From: an uncultured Prevotella sp.
GTDB lineage: Bacteria > Bacteroidota > Bacteroidia > Bacteroidales > Bacteroidaceae
NCBI GenBank assembly: GCA_937877595.1
Contig: CALFIY010000057.1
Coordinates: forward strand, 1 to 18,741
Reading direction: 5' to 3'
Length of the DNA: 18,741 bases
The position numbers were made by a program, and so were the translations under genes. Each line of letters starts with the position of its first letter. Position 1 is the first letter of the stretch. Under the pieces are notes generated by a model. The model was given only the letters and a program-made list of their open reading frames with translations, did no database searches and was not told the DNA's origin. Positions 1 to 5,397 of this stretch are shown piece after piece.

Positions 1-53
1 CAACGACCCCGAGATTACAAATCACGTGCTCTGGCCAACTGAGCTAAAGAGGC
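1..53 (-). tRNA. tRNA-Thr (anticodon TGT), partial at window edge
   Basis: The minus strand from 53 downward reads as the first 53 bases of a tRNA: acceptor strand GCCTCTT, bases TA, a D-arm opening GCTCAGTTGG, then an anticodon arm with loop TTTGTAA. The anticodon TGT decodes threonine ACA codons. The anticodon stem CGTGA/TCTCG has one T-T mismatch in its middle. The variable region, T-arm and acceptor 3' strand lie beyond position 1. It follows hpf on the same strand and has its own strong promoter at 108-138. In Bacteroidales I recall this tRNA-Thr heading a tRNA cluster in front of tuf; that part is outside the window. Confidence 0.93.
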
Positions 54-107
54 TTCTCTAAGCATCCGCTCCCGAAACACCACCGTAGTAATGTTGGAAA
101 GCGGATG

Positions 108-138
108 CAAAGGTATGGATTAATTTTTAATCACCAAA
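108..138 (-). promoter_or_regulatory. Bacteroidetes-type promoter for the tRNA-Thr operon
   Basis: On the minus strand a -33 box TTTG (135-138) is followed after 19 bases by TACCTTTG (108-115), matching the Bacteroides sigma-ABfr consensus TTTG / TAnnTTTG with textbook spacing. Transcription would start near position 100, about 47 bases before the mature tRNA at 53. The new transcript opens with GCATCCGCTT, and its first 9 bases (100-108) are complementary to 62-70 just before the tRNA, so the leader could fold into a stem with a loop of about 29 bases. Confidence 0.8.
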
Positions 139-155
139 ACTTTTGTTGCTTTTTT

Positions 156-455
156 TTACCTGCTGCGCATTTTTTCCTTAAATTTCTGCAGTTGTACTTT
201 CATGGAATCTACGCACAGGTCGGTGGCCTCCTCGAATGTGTCGCTCGTCTTCTCTACGAAGAGCGTATTCCCTGGTACTGTGACGGTGAGGCTAACCTCT
301 TTATTCTGTGCCGTAGCAGGTTTTACGACCTTGCACTGCACTTCTGCCTTCCGGATATCCTCAAACGATTTTTCCAGTTTGCTTACTTTCTTGTCGATAA
401 ACTCCTGCAGTTTCTCGGTAGCATCGAAATGAATAGATTGAATCTTGATTTCCAT
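156..455 (-). CDS. hpf: Short ribosome hibernation-promoting factor (HPF/RaiA family)
   Basis: The 99-residue protein belongs to the HPF/RaiA family, which binds the 30S decoding region when growth slows and parks ribosomes in an inactive state. It opens with the family's MEIKIQSIHFDAT strand, has a basic helix around residues 19-32 (EFIDKKVSKLEKSF), and ends in a long lysine-rich helix (residues 83-99). Its length matches short HPF/YfiA; the C-terminal dimerisation domain of long HPF is missing. It starts 35 bases after the recombinase stop on the same strand, so it is probably read through from there. Unusually for this phylum, the ATG at 455 is preceded by a perfect AAGGAGGT. No dedicated promoter is evident, and the tRNA promoter lies just downstream. 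Confidence 0.93.
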   Translation of the reverse strand: MEIKIQSIHFDATEKLQEFIDKKVSKLEKSFEDIRKAEVQCKVVKPATAQNKEVSLTVTVPGNTLFVEKTSDTFEEATDLCVDSMKVQLQKFKEKMRSR

Positions 456-459
456 AGTT

Positions 460-467
460 ACCTCCTT
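460..467 (-). promoter_or_regulatory. Perfect Shine-Dalgarno of hpf
   Basis: The minus strand reads AAGGAGGT, then AACT, then the ATG of hpf. This is an eight-base match to the anti-Shine-Dalgarno at normal spacing. I checked the bases before the other complete start codons in the window and found nothing comparable. In Bacteroidetes the anti-Shine-Dalgarno is normally covered by ribosomal proteins including bS21, so a strong site is exceptional and supports the choice of start at 455. Confidence 0.85.
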
Positions 468-490
468 GTTTTTTAAGTTAATGTTAGATT

Positions 491-1369
491 TTATGCCCTT
501 GGATGGGCTTTTGAGTATTCTCTTTTCAGTTGTTCAAACGTGGTATGTGTGTATATCTCGGTGGTGCTTACACTTTCGTGTCCGAGCAGTTTCCTCACGC
601 TTTCTATCGAAGCACCGTTGTTGAGCATTGCCGTGGCGAAACTGTGTCTCAGCACGTGGGGCGAGCGTTTCTTCTGTGTTGTGACCATCGAGAGATGCTT
701 TTTCACGGTGCGCTGCACGTAGTATCTGTTTATCCTCTCTCCGTTGTCGTCGGTGAAGAGCGCTTCCGTCTTGCCGTCTGCACTCCGCTCTGCGAGATAT
801 GCTGTCAGTGCCTGTTTCACCTCGTTGCCGAAGGGTATTATGCGCTGTTTGTTTCTCTTTCCGGTCACCTTCAGTTGGCTCTCCGCCAGGTCCACGTCGC
901 CCACGTTGAGCCCCACGAGTTCTGCCAGTCGCATGCCGGTGCCGTATAATAATATAATTATGGTACGCGCGCGCAAGGGGGTATCCTTGTCGTCTTGCCA
1001 CATCTGCGGCGTGTCTATCAGGCGGTCCATCTCCTGTTCCCTGACAAACTGCGGTATCGGTTTGCCCTTCTTCGGGCCTCTCACCAGTCGCGCCGGGTCT
1101 TTTGCCAGCAGTTGCTTGGCGAGCGCGAAGCGAAAAAAAGAACGCACGGCACTCAATCGGTTGTTCACCGTTGATGCCATGTCGCCTTTATCCATCATAC
1201 TCTCCATCCAGTCGCGGATGATGTCCGAGTCTACCGACTCCCACGAGAGTTGACTATCTCTTTGCTTGAAGTACGATTCGAAGTCTTCCAGACTCTTCTC
1301 GTAACTGCTTATCGTCAGTTCCGAACGGTTGCGTTCGTAGCGCAGGTAGTCAAGAAACTTTTCCGTCAT
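491..1369 (-). CDS. xerC: Tyrosine recombinase, XerC/XerD type
   Basis: The 292-residue length is typical of XerC/XerD, which resolve chromosome dimers at dif. An N-terminal SAM-like core-binding domain (about residues 1-95) is followed by the catalytic domain. All catalytic residues are visible: R147 (GTGMRLAEL), K171 (TGKRNKQR), H238 and R241 (HVLRHSFAT), H264 (LLGHESVSTTE) and the nucleophile Y273 (EIYTH). It lies 77 bases after rpsU and 35 bases before hpf on the same strand, an order I recall as conserved in Bacteroidales, so this is a housekeeping gene and not an integron or phage integrase. Whether it is the XerC or the XerD partner cannot be settled from sequence alone. A variant promoter may sit at 1398-1429. 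Confidence 0.93.
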   Translation of the reverse strand: MTEKFLDYLRYERNRSELTISSYEKSLEDFESYFKQRDSQLSWESVDSDIIRDWMESMMDKGDMASTVNNRLSAVRSFFRFALAKQLLAKDPARLVRGPKKGKPIPQFVREQEMDRLIDTPQMWQDDKDTPLRARTIIILLYGTGMRLAELVGLNVGDVDLAESQLKVTGKRNKQRIIPFGNEVKQALTAYLAERSADGKTEALFTDDNGERINRYYVQRTVKKHLSMVTTQKKRSPHVLRHSFATAMLNNGASIESVRKLLGHESVSTTEIYTHTTFEQLKREYSKAHPRA

Positions 1370-1397
1370 CGCAATTCGCTGCTATGGTTTTCGGCAA

Positions 1398-1429
1398 CGA
1401 ATTTACGAACAAATCTTCGAACCACCAAA
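1398..1429 (-). promoter_or_regulatory. Possible internal promoter for the recombinase gene
   Basis: The minus strand has TTTG (1426-1429), 20 bases, then TAAATTCG (1398-1405). This matches the Bacteroidetes consensus except for one C in the TTTG half of the -7 box, and lies about 29 bases before the ATG at 1369. It could give expression independent of rpsU, but the mismatch keeps confidence modest. Confidence 0.4.
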
Positions 1430-1446
1430 TTTTTGCGCCGCGTTTT

Positions 1447-1638
1447 TTATTCTTCGTTGGCGCGCAGTTGCTGTACGTAAATAGCGTGTTCCATCTTGAG
1501 GCGCTTCAGCACTGATGGCTTGTCGAACTGCTGACGACGACGGAGTTCCTTCACTACGCCTGTCTTTTCGAACTTTCTCTTAAACTTCTTGAGAGCCTTC
1601 TCGATGTTCTCGCCTTCCTTTACTGGTACAATAATCAT
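1447..1638 (-). CDS. rpsU: 30S ribosomal protein bS21
   Basis: The 63-residue basic protein matches bS21: the N-terminal MIIVPVKEGENIEKALKKFK, a KFEKTGV turn, then an arginine/lysine-rich helix with ELRRRQQFDKPS. bS21 sits on the 30S platform beside the 3' end of 16S rRNA; in Bacteroidetes structures it helps occlude the anti-Shine-Dalgarno. It is the first gene of the rpsU-recombinase-hpf cluster, with a promoter at 1694-1725. The sequence before its ATG (AACAACAACCAAC on the minus strand) has no Shine-Dalgarno, unlike the strong-SD rpsU leader reported for Flavobacterium johnsoniae, so autoregulation through that site is not evident here. Confidence 0.96.
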   Translation of the reverse strand: MIIVPVKEGENIEKALKKFKRKFEKTGVVKELRRRQQFDKPSVLKRLKMEHAIYVQQLRANEE

Positions 1639-1693
1639 GTTGGTTGTTGTTTAATTTCTTTTAATTCTACTTCTGTTTTTTAATAAGCGGATG

Positions 1694-1725
1694 CAAAATT
1701 ACAACTAATTTGCGAAACGCGCAAG
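1694..1725 (-). promoter_or_regulatory. Promoter of rpsU
   Basis: The minus strand reads CTTG (1722-1725), 20 bases, then TAATTTTG (1694-1701), close to the Bacteroidetes consensus. The following GCATCCGCTT is identical to the start of the tRNA-Thr transcript promoted at 108-138. The leader to the ATG at 1638 would be about 50 bases. Confidence 0.65.
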
Positions 1726-1761
1726 TTTTTCGACGTTTTTCTGCTCCTGTCGTAACAATTC

Positions 1762-1796
1762 CAGGTTTCAAGCCGCTGCCTGCGGCTTGAAACCTG
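1762..1796 (-). terminator. Perfect 15-bp hairpin between mdh and rpsU, candidate transcript end
   Basis: CAGGTTTCAAGCCGC (1762-1776) and its exact reverse complement (1782-1796) flank a 5-base loop. It lies about 50 bases past the mdh stop, and the rpsU promoter starts just beyond it, so it fits as the mdh transcript end. No T-run follows on the minus strand, so it is not a canonical intrinsic terminator and could instead be a palindromic intergenic repeat. Confidence 0.55.
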
Positions 1797-1815
1797 ATGG
1801 ATCAGTCCCTGCTTC

Positions 1816-1830
1816 GCACCCCGTGGGTGC
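1816..1830 (-). terminator. Small hairpin just after the mdh stop
   Basis: GCACCC (1816-1821) and GGGTGC (1825-1830) form a 6-bp G/C-rich stem with a 3-base loop, 15 bases past the mdh stop codon. It could stabilise the mRNA 3' end together with the larger hairpin at 1762-1796. It lacks a T-run. Confidence 0.3.
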
Positions 1831-1844
1831 TTGCCTTCTGTAGG

Positions 1845-2837
1845 TTACAGGTTGGGGTTTATCTTGCTCCACTCCTCTATTGGCGGCACGATATTGAGCG
1901 TCACCAGTTCGTCACGCATCTTGCAGAGGTGCTCGTACGAGGCGTCGAGTTTTGCGTTCTCCTCCGGAGTTCCCTGTGGCACTTCGAAGCGTGCTCCCTG
2001 CTGGTCCAGGGTTGTCTTCATGGCCATCATTATGTGGTCGTACTTGTCTGTCTTCACGTATGTGCCTACTGGGAAGCGGAAAGGCTCTCCGCCCATTGCC
2101 GAACGTATCATTTCCACTGAGAGATACGACGGGCTCTGGAAACTGGAACGGCCGCGCAGTTCGATAATCTTTGCACCGCCCTTCGTCACGGCTGTCTTCA
2201 TGTCTTCCCACTCTTCGGCGGGAAACTCCGTCGTACCGATGATGTCGGTCAGTTTCCTGCCGGCCACTTCGACATGGCTGCCGAACACTGCCATCTGCTC
2301 ACCGTGGCCTCCGTAGGTAGCGCAGCCCGTTATCTGGTTCTGCATCACGCCGAACTTCTTGGCCAGGGCCGACTGCAGACGTGTGGTGTCCAGACCTGCA
2401 AGCGTTGTCACCTGGCCGGGCTTCAGTCCCGAGTACAGCAGCGTCACAAGGCCGGTCAGGTCGGCTGGGTTGAATATTATCACGACGTGCTTCACGTCGG
2501 GGCAGTACTTCTTGATGTTCTGTCCGAGTTCCTCTGCTATCTTGCAGTTGCCTGCCAGCAGGTCTTCGCGCGTCATGCCGGCCTTGCGTGGTGCACCGCC
2601 GCTCGAGATGATGTATTTGGCGCCGCGGAAAGCCTCTTCGGCGTCGGTCGTTGCCACGATTTTCACATCGTCAAAGCCGCTCTGACGCATCTCCTCGGCC
2701 ACACCCTCGGGCGAGAAGACATCGTAGAGACAGATTTCGTTTGTCAGACCCATCATCAGAGCGGTCTGAGCCATGTTCGAGCCTATCATGCCGGCTGCGC
2801 CGACTATGGTAAGTTTGTCGTTAGTTAAAAATGCCAT
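1845..2837 (-). CDS. mdh: Malate dehydrogenase, NAD-dependent
   Basis: The 330-residue cytosolic enzyme of the lactate/malate dehydrogenase family interconverts malate and oxaloacetate. In Bacteroidales this step belongs to the reductive branch leading to fumarate and succinate. Visible features are the Rossmann loop GAAGMIGSN (residues 13-21), the mobile substrate loop GAPRKAGMTRED (R84, R90), NPAD with N123, GLDTTRLQ with D150 and R153, and the catalytic histidine H178 in YGGHGEQM. NPAD stands where NPVD is commoner. The ATG at 2837 has a promoter about 40 bases upstream (2877-2906). It is transcribed alone, divergent from aminopeptidase P and followed by hairpins. Confidence 0.95.
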   Translation of the reverse strand: MAFLTNDKLTIVGAAGMIGSNMAQTALMMGLTNEICLYDVFSPEGVAEEMRQSGFDDVKIVATTDAEEAFRGAKYIISSGGAPRKAGMTREDLLAGNCKIAEELGQNIKKYCPDVKHVVIIFNPADLTGLVTLLYSGLKPGQVTTLAGLDTTRLQSALAKKFGVMQNQITGCATYGGHGEQMAVFGSHVEVAGRKLTDIIGTTEFPAEEWEDMKTAVTKGGAKIIELRGRSSFQSPSYLSVEMIRSAMGGEPFRFPVGTYVKTDKYDHIMMAMKTTLDQQGARFEVPQGTPEENAKLDASYEHLCKMRDELVTLNIVPPIEEWSKINPNL

Positions 2838-2876
2838 GTTGTTTTTATTTTTAGTTATTATTATTCATTTCGTTTG

Positions 2877-2906
2877 CAAAGTTACAGAATTATTGTGAAA
2901 TACAAT
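2877..2906 (-). promoter_or_regulatory. Promoter of mdh
   Basis: The minus strand reads ATTG (2903-2906), 18 bases, then TAACTTTG (2877-2884) followed by CA. The -7 box is perfect; the -33 box is weak (ATTG for TTTG) and the spacer one base shorter than usual. The leader to the ATG at 2837 is roughly 30-35 bases. Confidence 0.6.
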
Positions 2907-3044
2907 TTTCTAAAACAATATTTATTTTCCTTTCCGCCAACTTATCCGCCCATTGCCTGTCGATTTTTCGCCGCCCGTCTCGTCTTTGTAAGGTCTGAAT
3001 GGCAAAAAAACGCCTCTTTTTATCCTTTTCTTTCGGAAGTATAT

Positions 3045-3052
3045 TATCTTTG
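3045..3052 (+). promoter_or_regulatory. -7 box of the aminopeptidase P promoter
   Basis: TATCTTTG followed by CA lies 29 bases before the ATG at 3082, matching TAnnTTTG. I see no clean TTTG at the expected distance upstream; the region is a T-rich run. The 244-base gap from 2838 to 3081 holds this promoter and the divergent mdh promoter, and I see nothing else in it. Confidence 0.55.
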
Positions 3053-3081
3053 CATCACCTCTACCCCCTTACCACTAAGAA

Positions 3082-4926
3082 ATGACCCACCATCCCATCA
3101 CCCAACGTCTTGCGATGCTTCGCGACCAACTCCGCCGCGAACATCTTGCAGCCTATATCTTTCCCACCGGCGACCCCCACCAGAGCGAGTATACTGCCGA
3201 CCGCTGGAAGAGCCGCGAGTGGATTAGCGGCTTCGACGGCTCGGCAGGCACCGCCGTCGTCACGCTCCACAGCGCTGCCCTGTGGACCGATTCGCGCTAT
3301 TTCCTCGCTGCCGAGGAGCAGTTAGAGGGCACTGGTTTCCTCCTCATGCGCGAGCGCATTGCCGGCACACCTACCATTGCCCAGTGGCTGCGCAGCCAAC
3401 TTCTCGACAGCACCGACGGCTCGGCTCCTCACACCGCCGACGGCACCGAAGTTGGCATCGACGGCATGGTGGCTTCCGCCTCGGCGGTGGCAGCACTGCA
3501 GCAGGAGTTGCGCCATGAGGGCGGCCTCACCCTGCGCACCAATTTCGACCCTCTGCAACACATCTGGCGCGACCGCCCTGCCATGCCCTGCCGCCCCGTA
3601 GTCATACAGCCCCTCCAGTATGCCGGCGAGCCCACGTCGTCCAAACTCTGCCGCATCCGCCGGGCGCTCCGCGCCATGCATGCCGACGGCATGCTGATGT
3701 CACGGCTCGACGACATTGCCTGGACGCTCAATCTGCGCGGAGCCGATGTCCACTGCAATCCCGTTTTCATCTCCCATCTTCTCATTGACACGCAGCGCGC
3801 CACATTATATATTAATAAGGTGCAGTTGTCAGCCGACGTGCTGGCCTATCTCCACTCCCTGCAGATAGCAGTCGACCAGTACGAGAACGTTGCCGACGGA
3901 CTGCTTCGCTACCGTGAGTACAACATTCTGATCGATGCCGACGAGGTGAGCCATGCACTGCGCGAGGTGGTGCGCCGCAAGCCTCAGCGCGGTCTGCCCG
4001 CCACTCTCATTGTCGACGCCGCCTCGCCAGTGCCGGCCATGAAGGCCGTGAAGAGCGAGGCCGAGCAGCAGGGATTTCGCAGCGCCATGCTGCGCGACGG
4101 CGTGGCCATGGTCAAGTTTCTCTGCTGGCTCGACGGTGCCGACAAGACGGCACTCACCGAGATAAGCGTCTGCGAGCGCCTCGAGCAGTTGCGCGCAGCG
4201 CAGCCCCTCTATCGCGGACTCTCCTTCGACACTATTGCCGGCTTTGAGGCCCACGGCGCCATTGTCCACTACGAGGCTACGCCGGCCACCGACGCACCAC
4301 TGGCGCCGCGCGGACTGCTGCTCCTCGACAGCGGAGCACAGTATCAGGACGGCACTACCGACATCACGCGCACCATAGCCCTCGGGCCCGTCAGCGCCGA
4401 GCAGCAGCGCGTCTACACCCTCGTACTGCGCGGACATATCCGTCTGCAGATGCTCCAGTTTCCTGCCGGAGCCAGCGGCAGCCAACTCGACGCCATTGCC
4501 CGCGAGCCGCTCTGGCATGCCGGTTACAATTTCCTCCACGGCACGGGCCACGGCGTGGGCAGTTTTCTCTGCGTCCACGAAGGGCCTCACCAGATTCGCA
4601 TGGAGTGGCGCCCGGCGCCGCTCCTCGCCGGCATGACCGTCACCGACGAGCCGGGCATCTATCTCGCCGGCCGCTTCGGTGTCAGGATTGAAAACACGCT
4701 GCTCGTCGTAGAAGGCGACACCACGGAATGTGGCCACTTCCTGCGCTTCGAGACGCTCACGCTCTGCCCCATCGACAAGCGCCCCATCCTTGTCGACATG
4801 CTTAGCGACGACGAACTGCAGTGGCTCAACCATTACCATCAGACGGTCTACGACCGCCTGTCGCCCCATGTCGACGGCAACGAGCGCCAATGGCTCCGCC
4901 AGGCCACCCTCCCACTCCAGCGATAG
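3082..4926 (+). CDS. pepP: Xaa-Pro aminopeptidase (aminopeptidase P, M24B)
   Basis: The 614-residue metalloenzyme should remove an N-terminal residue that precedes proline in peptides. It has the three-part layout of the long aminopeptidase P form: two creatinase-type N-terminal domains (about residues 8-320), the pita-bread M24 catalytic domain (about 330-545), and a short C-terminal extension (about 550-614). The five metal ligands are present: D416 and D427 (LLLDSGAQYQDGTTDITRT), H490 (HGTGHGVG), E523 (TDEPGIY) and E537 (RIENTLL). H396 and H499 fit the substrate-binding histidines. No signal peptide is seen, so it is cytosolic. It is monocistronic on the plus strand. The coding sequence is G/C-rich, which opens long spurious frames on the opposite strand. 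Confidence 0.94.
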   Translation: MTHHPITQRLAMLRDQLRREHLAAYIFPTGDPHQSEYTADRWKSREWISGFDGSAGTAVVTLHSAALWTDSRYFLAAEEQLEGTGFLLMRERIAGTPTIAQWLRSQLLDSTDGSAPHTADGTEVGIDGMVASASAVAALQQELRHEGGLTLRTNFDPLQHIWRDRPAMPCRPVVIQPLQYAGEPTSSKLCRIRRALRAMHADGMLMSRLDDIAWTLNLRGADVHCNPVFISHLLIDTQRATLYINKVQLSADVLAYLHSLQIAVDQYENVADGLLRYREYNILIDADEVSHALREVVRRKPQRGLPATLIVDAASPVPAMKAVKSEAEQQGFRSAMLRDGVAMVKFLCWLDGADKTALTEISVCERLEQLRAAQPLYRGLSFDTIAGFEAHGAIVHYEATPATDAPLAPRGLLLLDSGAQYQDGTTDITRTIALGPVSAEQQRVYTLVLRGHIRLQMLQFPAGASGSQLDAIAREPLWHAGYNFLHGTGHGVGSFLCVHEGPHQIRMEWRPAPLLAGMTVTDEPGIYLAGRFGVRIENTLLVVEGDTTECGHFLRFETLTLCPIDKRPILVDMLSDDELQWLNHYHQTVYDRLSPHVDGNERQWLRQATLPLQR

Positions 4927-4935
4927 CCTTGCGAC

Positions 4936-5061
4936 AAAAATAAAAGCAGTGTTTTTAAAAATTACAACAGCGCTGGCAAAAATTAAAACAGTGTTTTTAA
5001 AAATTAAAACAGCAGTTACAAAAATTAAAACAGCACTGGCGATTTTAAAAACAGCGATGGC
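4936..5061. repeat. Six-unit 21-bp tandem repeat with phased A-tracts
   Basis: Six consecutive 21-base units start at 4936, 4957, 4978, 4999, 5020 and 5041. Five begin AAAAAT; the core is AAAAATTAAAACAGC, and the last unit is diverged (GATTTTAAAAACAGC). Unit ends vary: units 1 and 3 end in TGTTTTT, while 2, 5 and 6 end in TGGC, giving a hint of a 42-base higher-order repeat. The array begins ten bases after the aminopeptidase P stop and runs into the hairpin at 5055-5084. Twenty-one bases is two helical turns, so the A-tracts face the same side and the DNA should be intrinsically curved. All frames through it stay open because 21 is divisible by three, but no start codon with good context opens one. 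Confidence 0.9.
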
Positions 5062-5084
5062 GACCATCTGGATGGTCGCCATCG
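5055..5084 (+). terminator. Perfect 14-bp hairpin downstream of aminopeptidase P
   Basis: CGATGGCGACCATC (5055-5068) and its exact reverse complement (5071-5084) are separated by only two bases. It lies between two convergent units, aminopeptidase P (plus) and the small gene ending at 5138 (minus), so it may end both transcripts. No T-run follows on the plus strand. The left arm overlaps the last 21-bp repeat unit. Confidence 0.55.
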
Positions 5085-5137
5085 TCATAATATAGGGGGA
5101 ACTGCTTCGTCTACAAAGAGTGTTGCGCCCCGTCAGG

Positions 5138-5299
5138 TCAGAACAGGAACTCGTCGTCGCCGATGACAAACTCAGGAGCGTCGGCACTGCCCGGGGCTAC
5201 GGGCGTGTCGTCTATGTCTATCACGAGCGATGCCACCAGCATGTTCTGGCGCAACATCAGTTCCACAACGTCGGTCTCTGGCTTTATATATTTCTTCAT
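5138..5299 (-). CDS. 53-residue acidic small protein of unknown function
   Basis: On the minus strand an ATG at 5299 opens a frame of 53 codons ending in TGA at 5138. The product starts MKKYIKPETDVVEL, has a short hydrophobic middle (MLVASLVIDI, residues 20-29), then a proline- and acid-rich tail ending FVIGDDEFLF. There is no cleavable signal peptide. Short proteins opening M-K-K-x-Y-I-K-P with an L-L/V-A-S segment are, from memory, frequent in Bacteroidales genomes and have no assigned function. It is the next gene on the same strand after the 755-residue surface protein, 95 bases away across the 8-bp repeat array, so cotranscription is likely. No promoter box or Shine-Dalgarno is visible before it. 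A chance frame cannot be excluded, but the N-terminus is characteristic. Confidence 0.68.
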   Translation of the reverse strand: MKKYIKPETDVVELMLRQNMLVASLVIDIDDTPVAPGSADAPEFVIGDDEFLF

Positions 5300-5309
5300 G
5301 GTTGTCTTT

Positions 5310-5397
5310 CGTTATTTCGTTATTACGTTATTTCGTTATCGCGTCGTTTCGTCGTTTCGTTATATCGTTATCACGTTATCACGTTATTTCGCCGTCA
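5310..5397. repeat. 8-bp tandem repeat array, CGTTATTT type
   Basis: Ten strictly 8-base-spaced units run from 5310 to 5389: CGTTATTT, CGTTATTA, CGTTATTT, CGTTATCG, CGTCGTTT (twice), CGTTATAT, CGTTATCA (twice), CGTTATTT. A decayed eleventh (CGCCGTCA) ends on the stop codon of the 755-residue gene at 5395-5397. The array fills almost the whole gap between that gene and the 53-codon gene. On the minus strand it reads as AAATAACG repeats. The unit is not a multiple of three. Confidence 0.92.

Noticed and set aside
491..1369. Tyrosine recombinase as a sign of a mobile element or integron.
   Set aside because: Its length, the rpsU-hpf-tRNA context and the absence of attachment repeats or cargo point to a housekeeping Xer protein, although a tRNA gene lies close by.
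3829..5187. A 452-codon open frame on the minus strand opposite aminopeptidase P.
   Set aside because: It is antisense to a gene with full catalytic motifs, has no recognisable domain, and ends in translation of the 21-bp repeats. High G/C at third positions opens such frames by chance.
4936..5397. CRISPR array between aminopeptidase P and the surface protein.
   Set aside because: The repeats are contiguous, with no unique spacers, and no cas genes are nearby.
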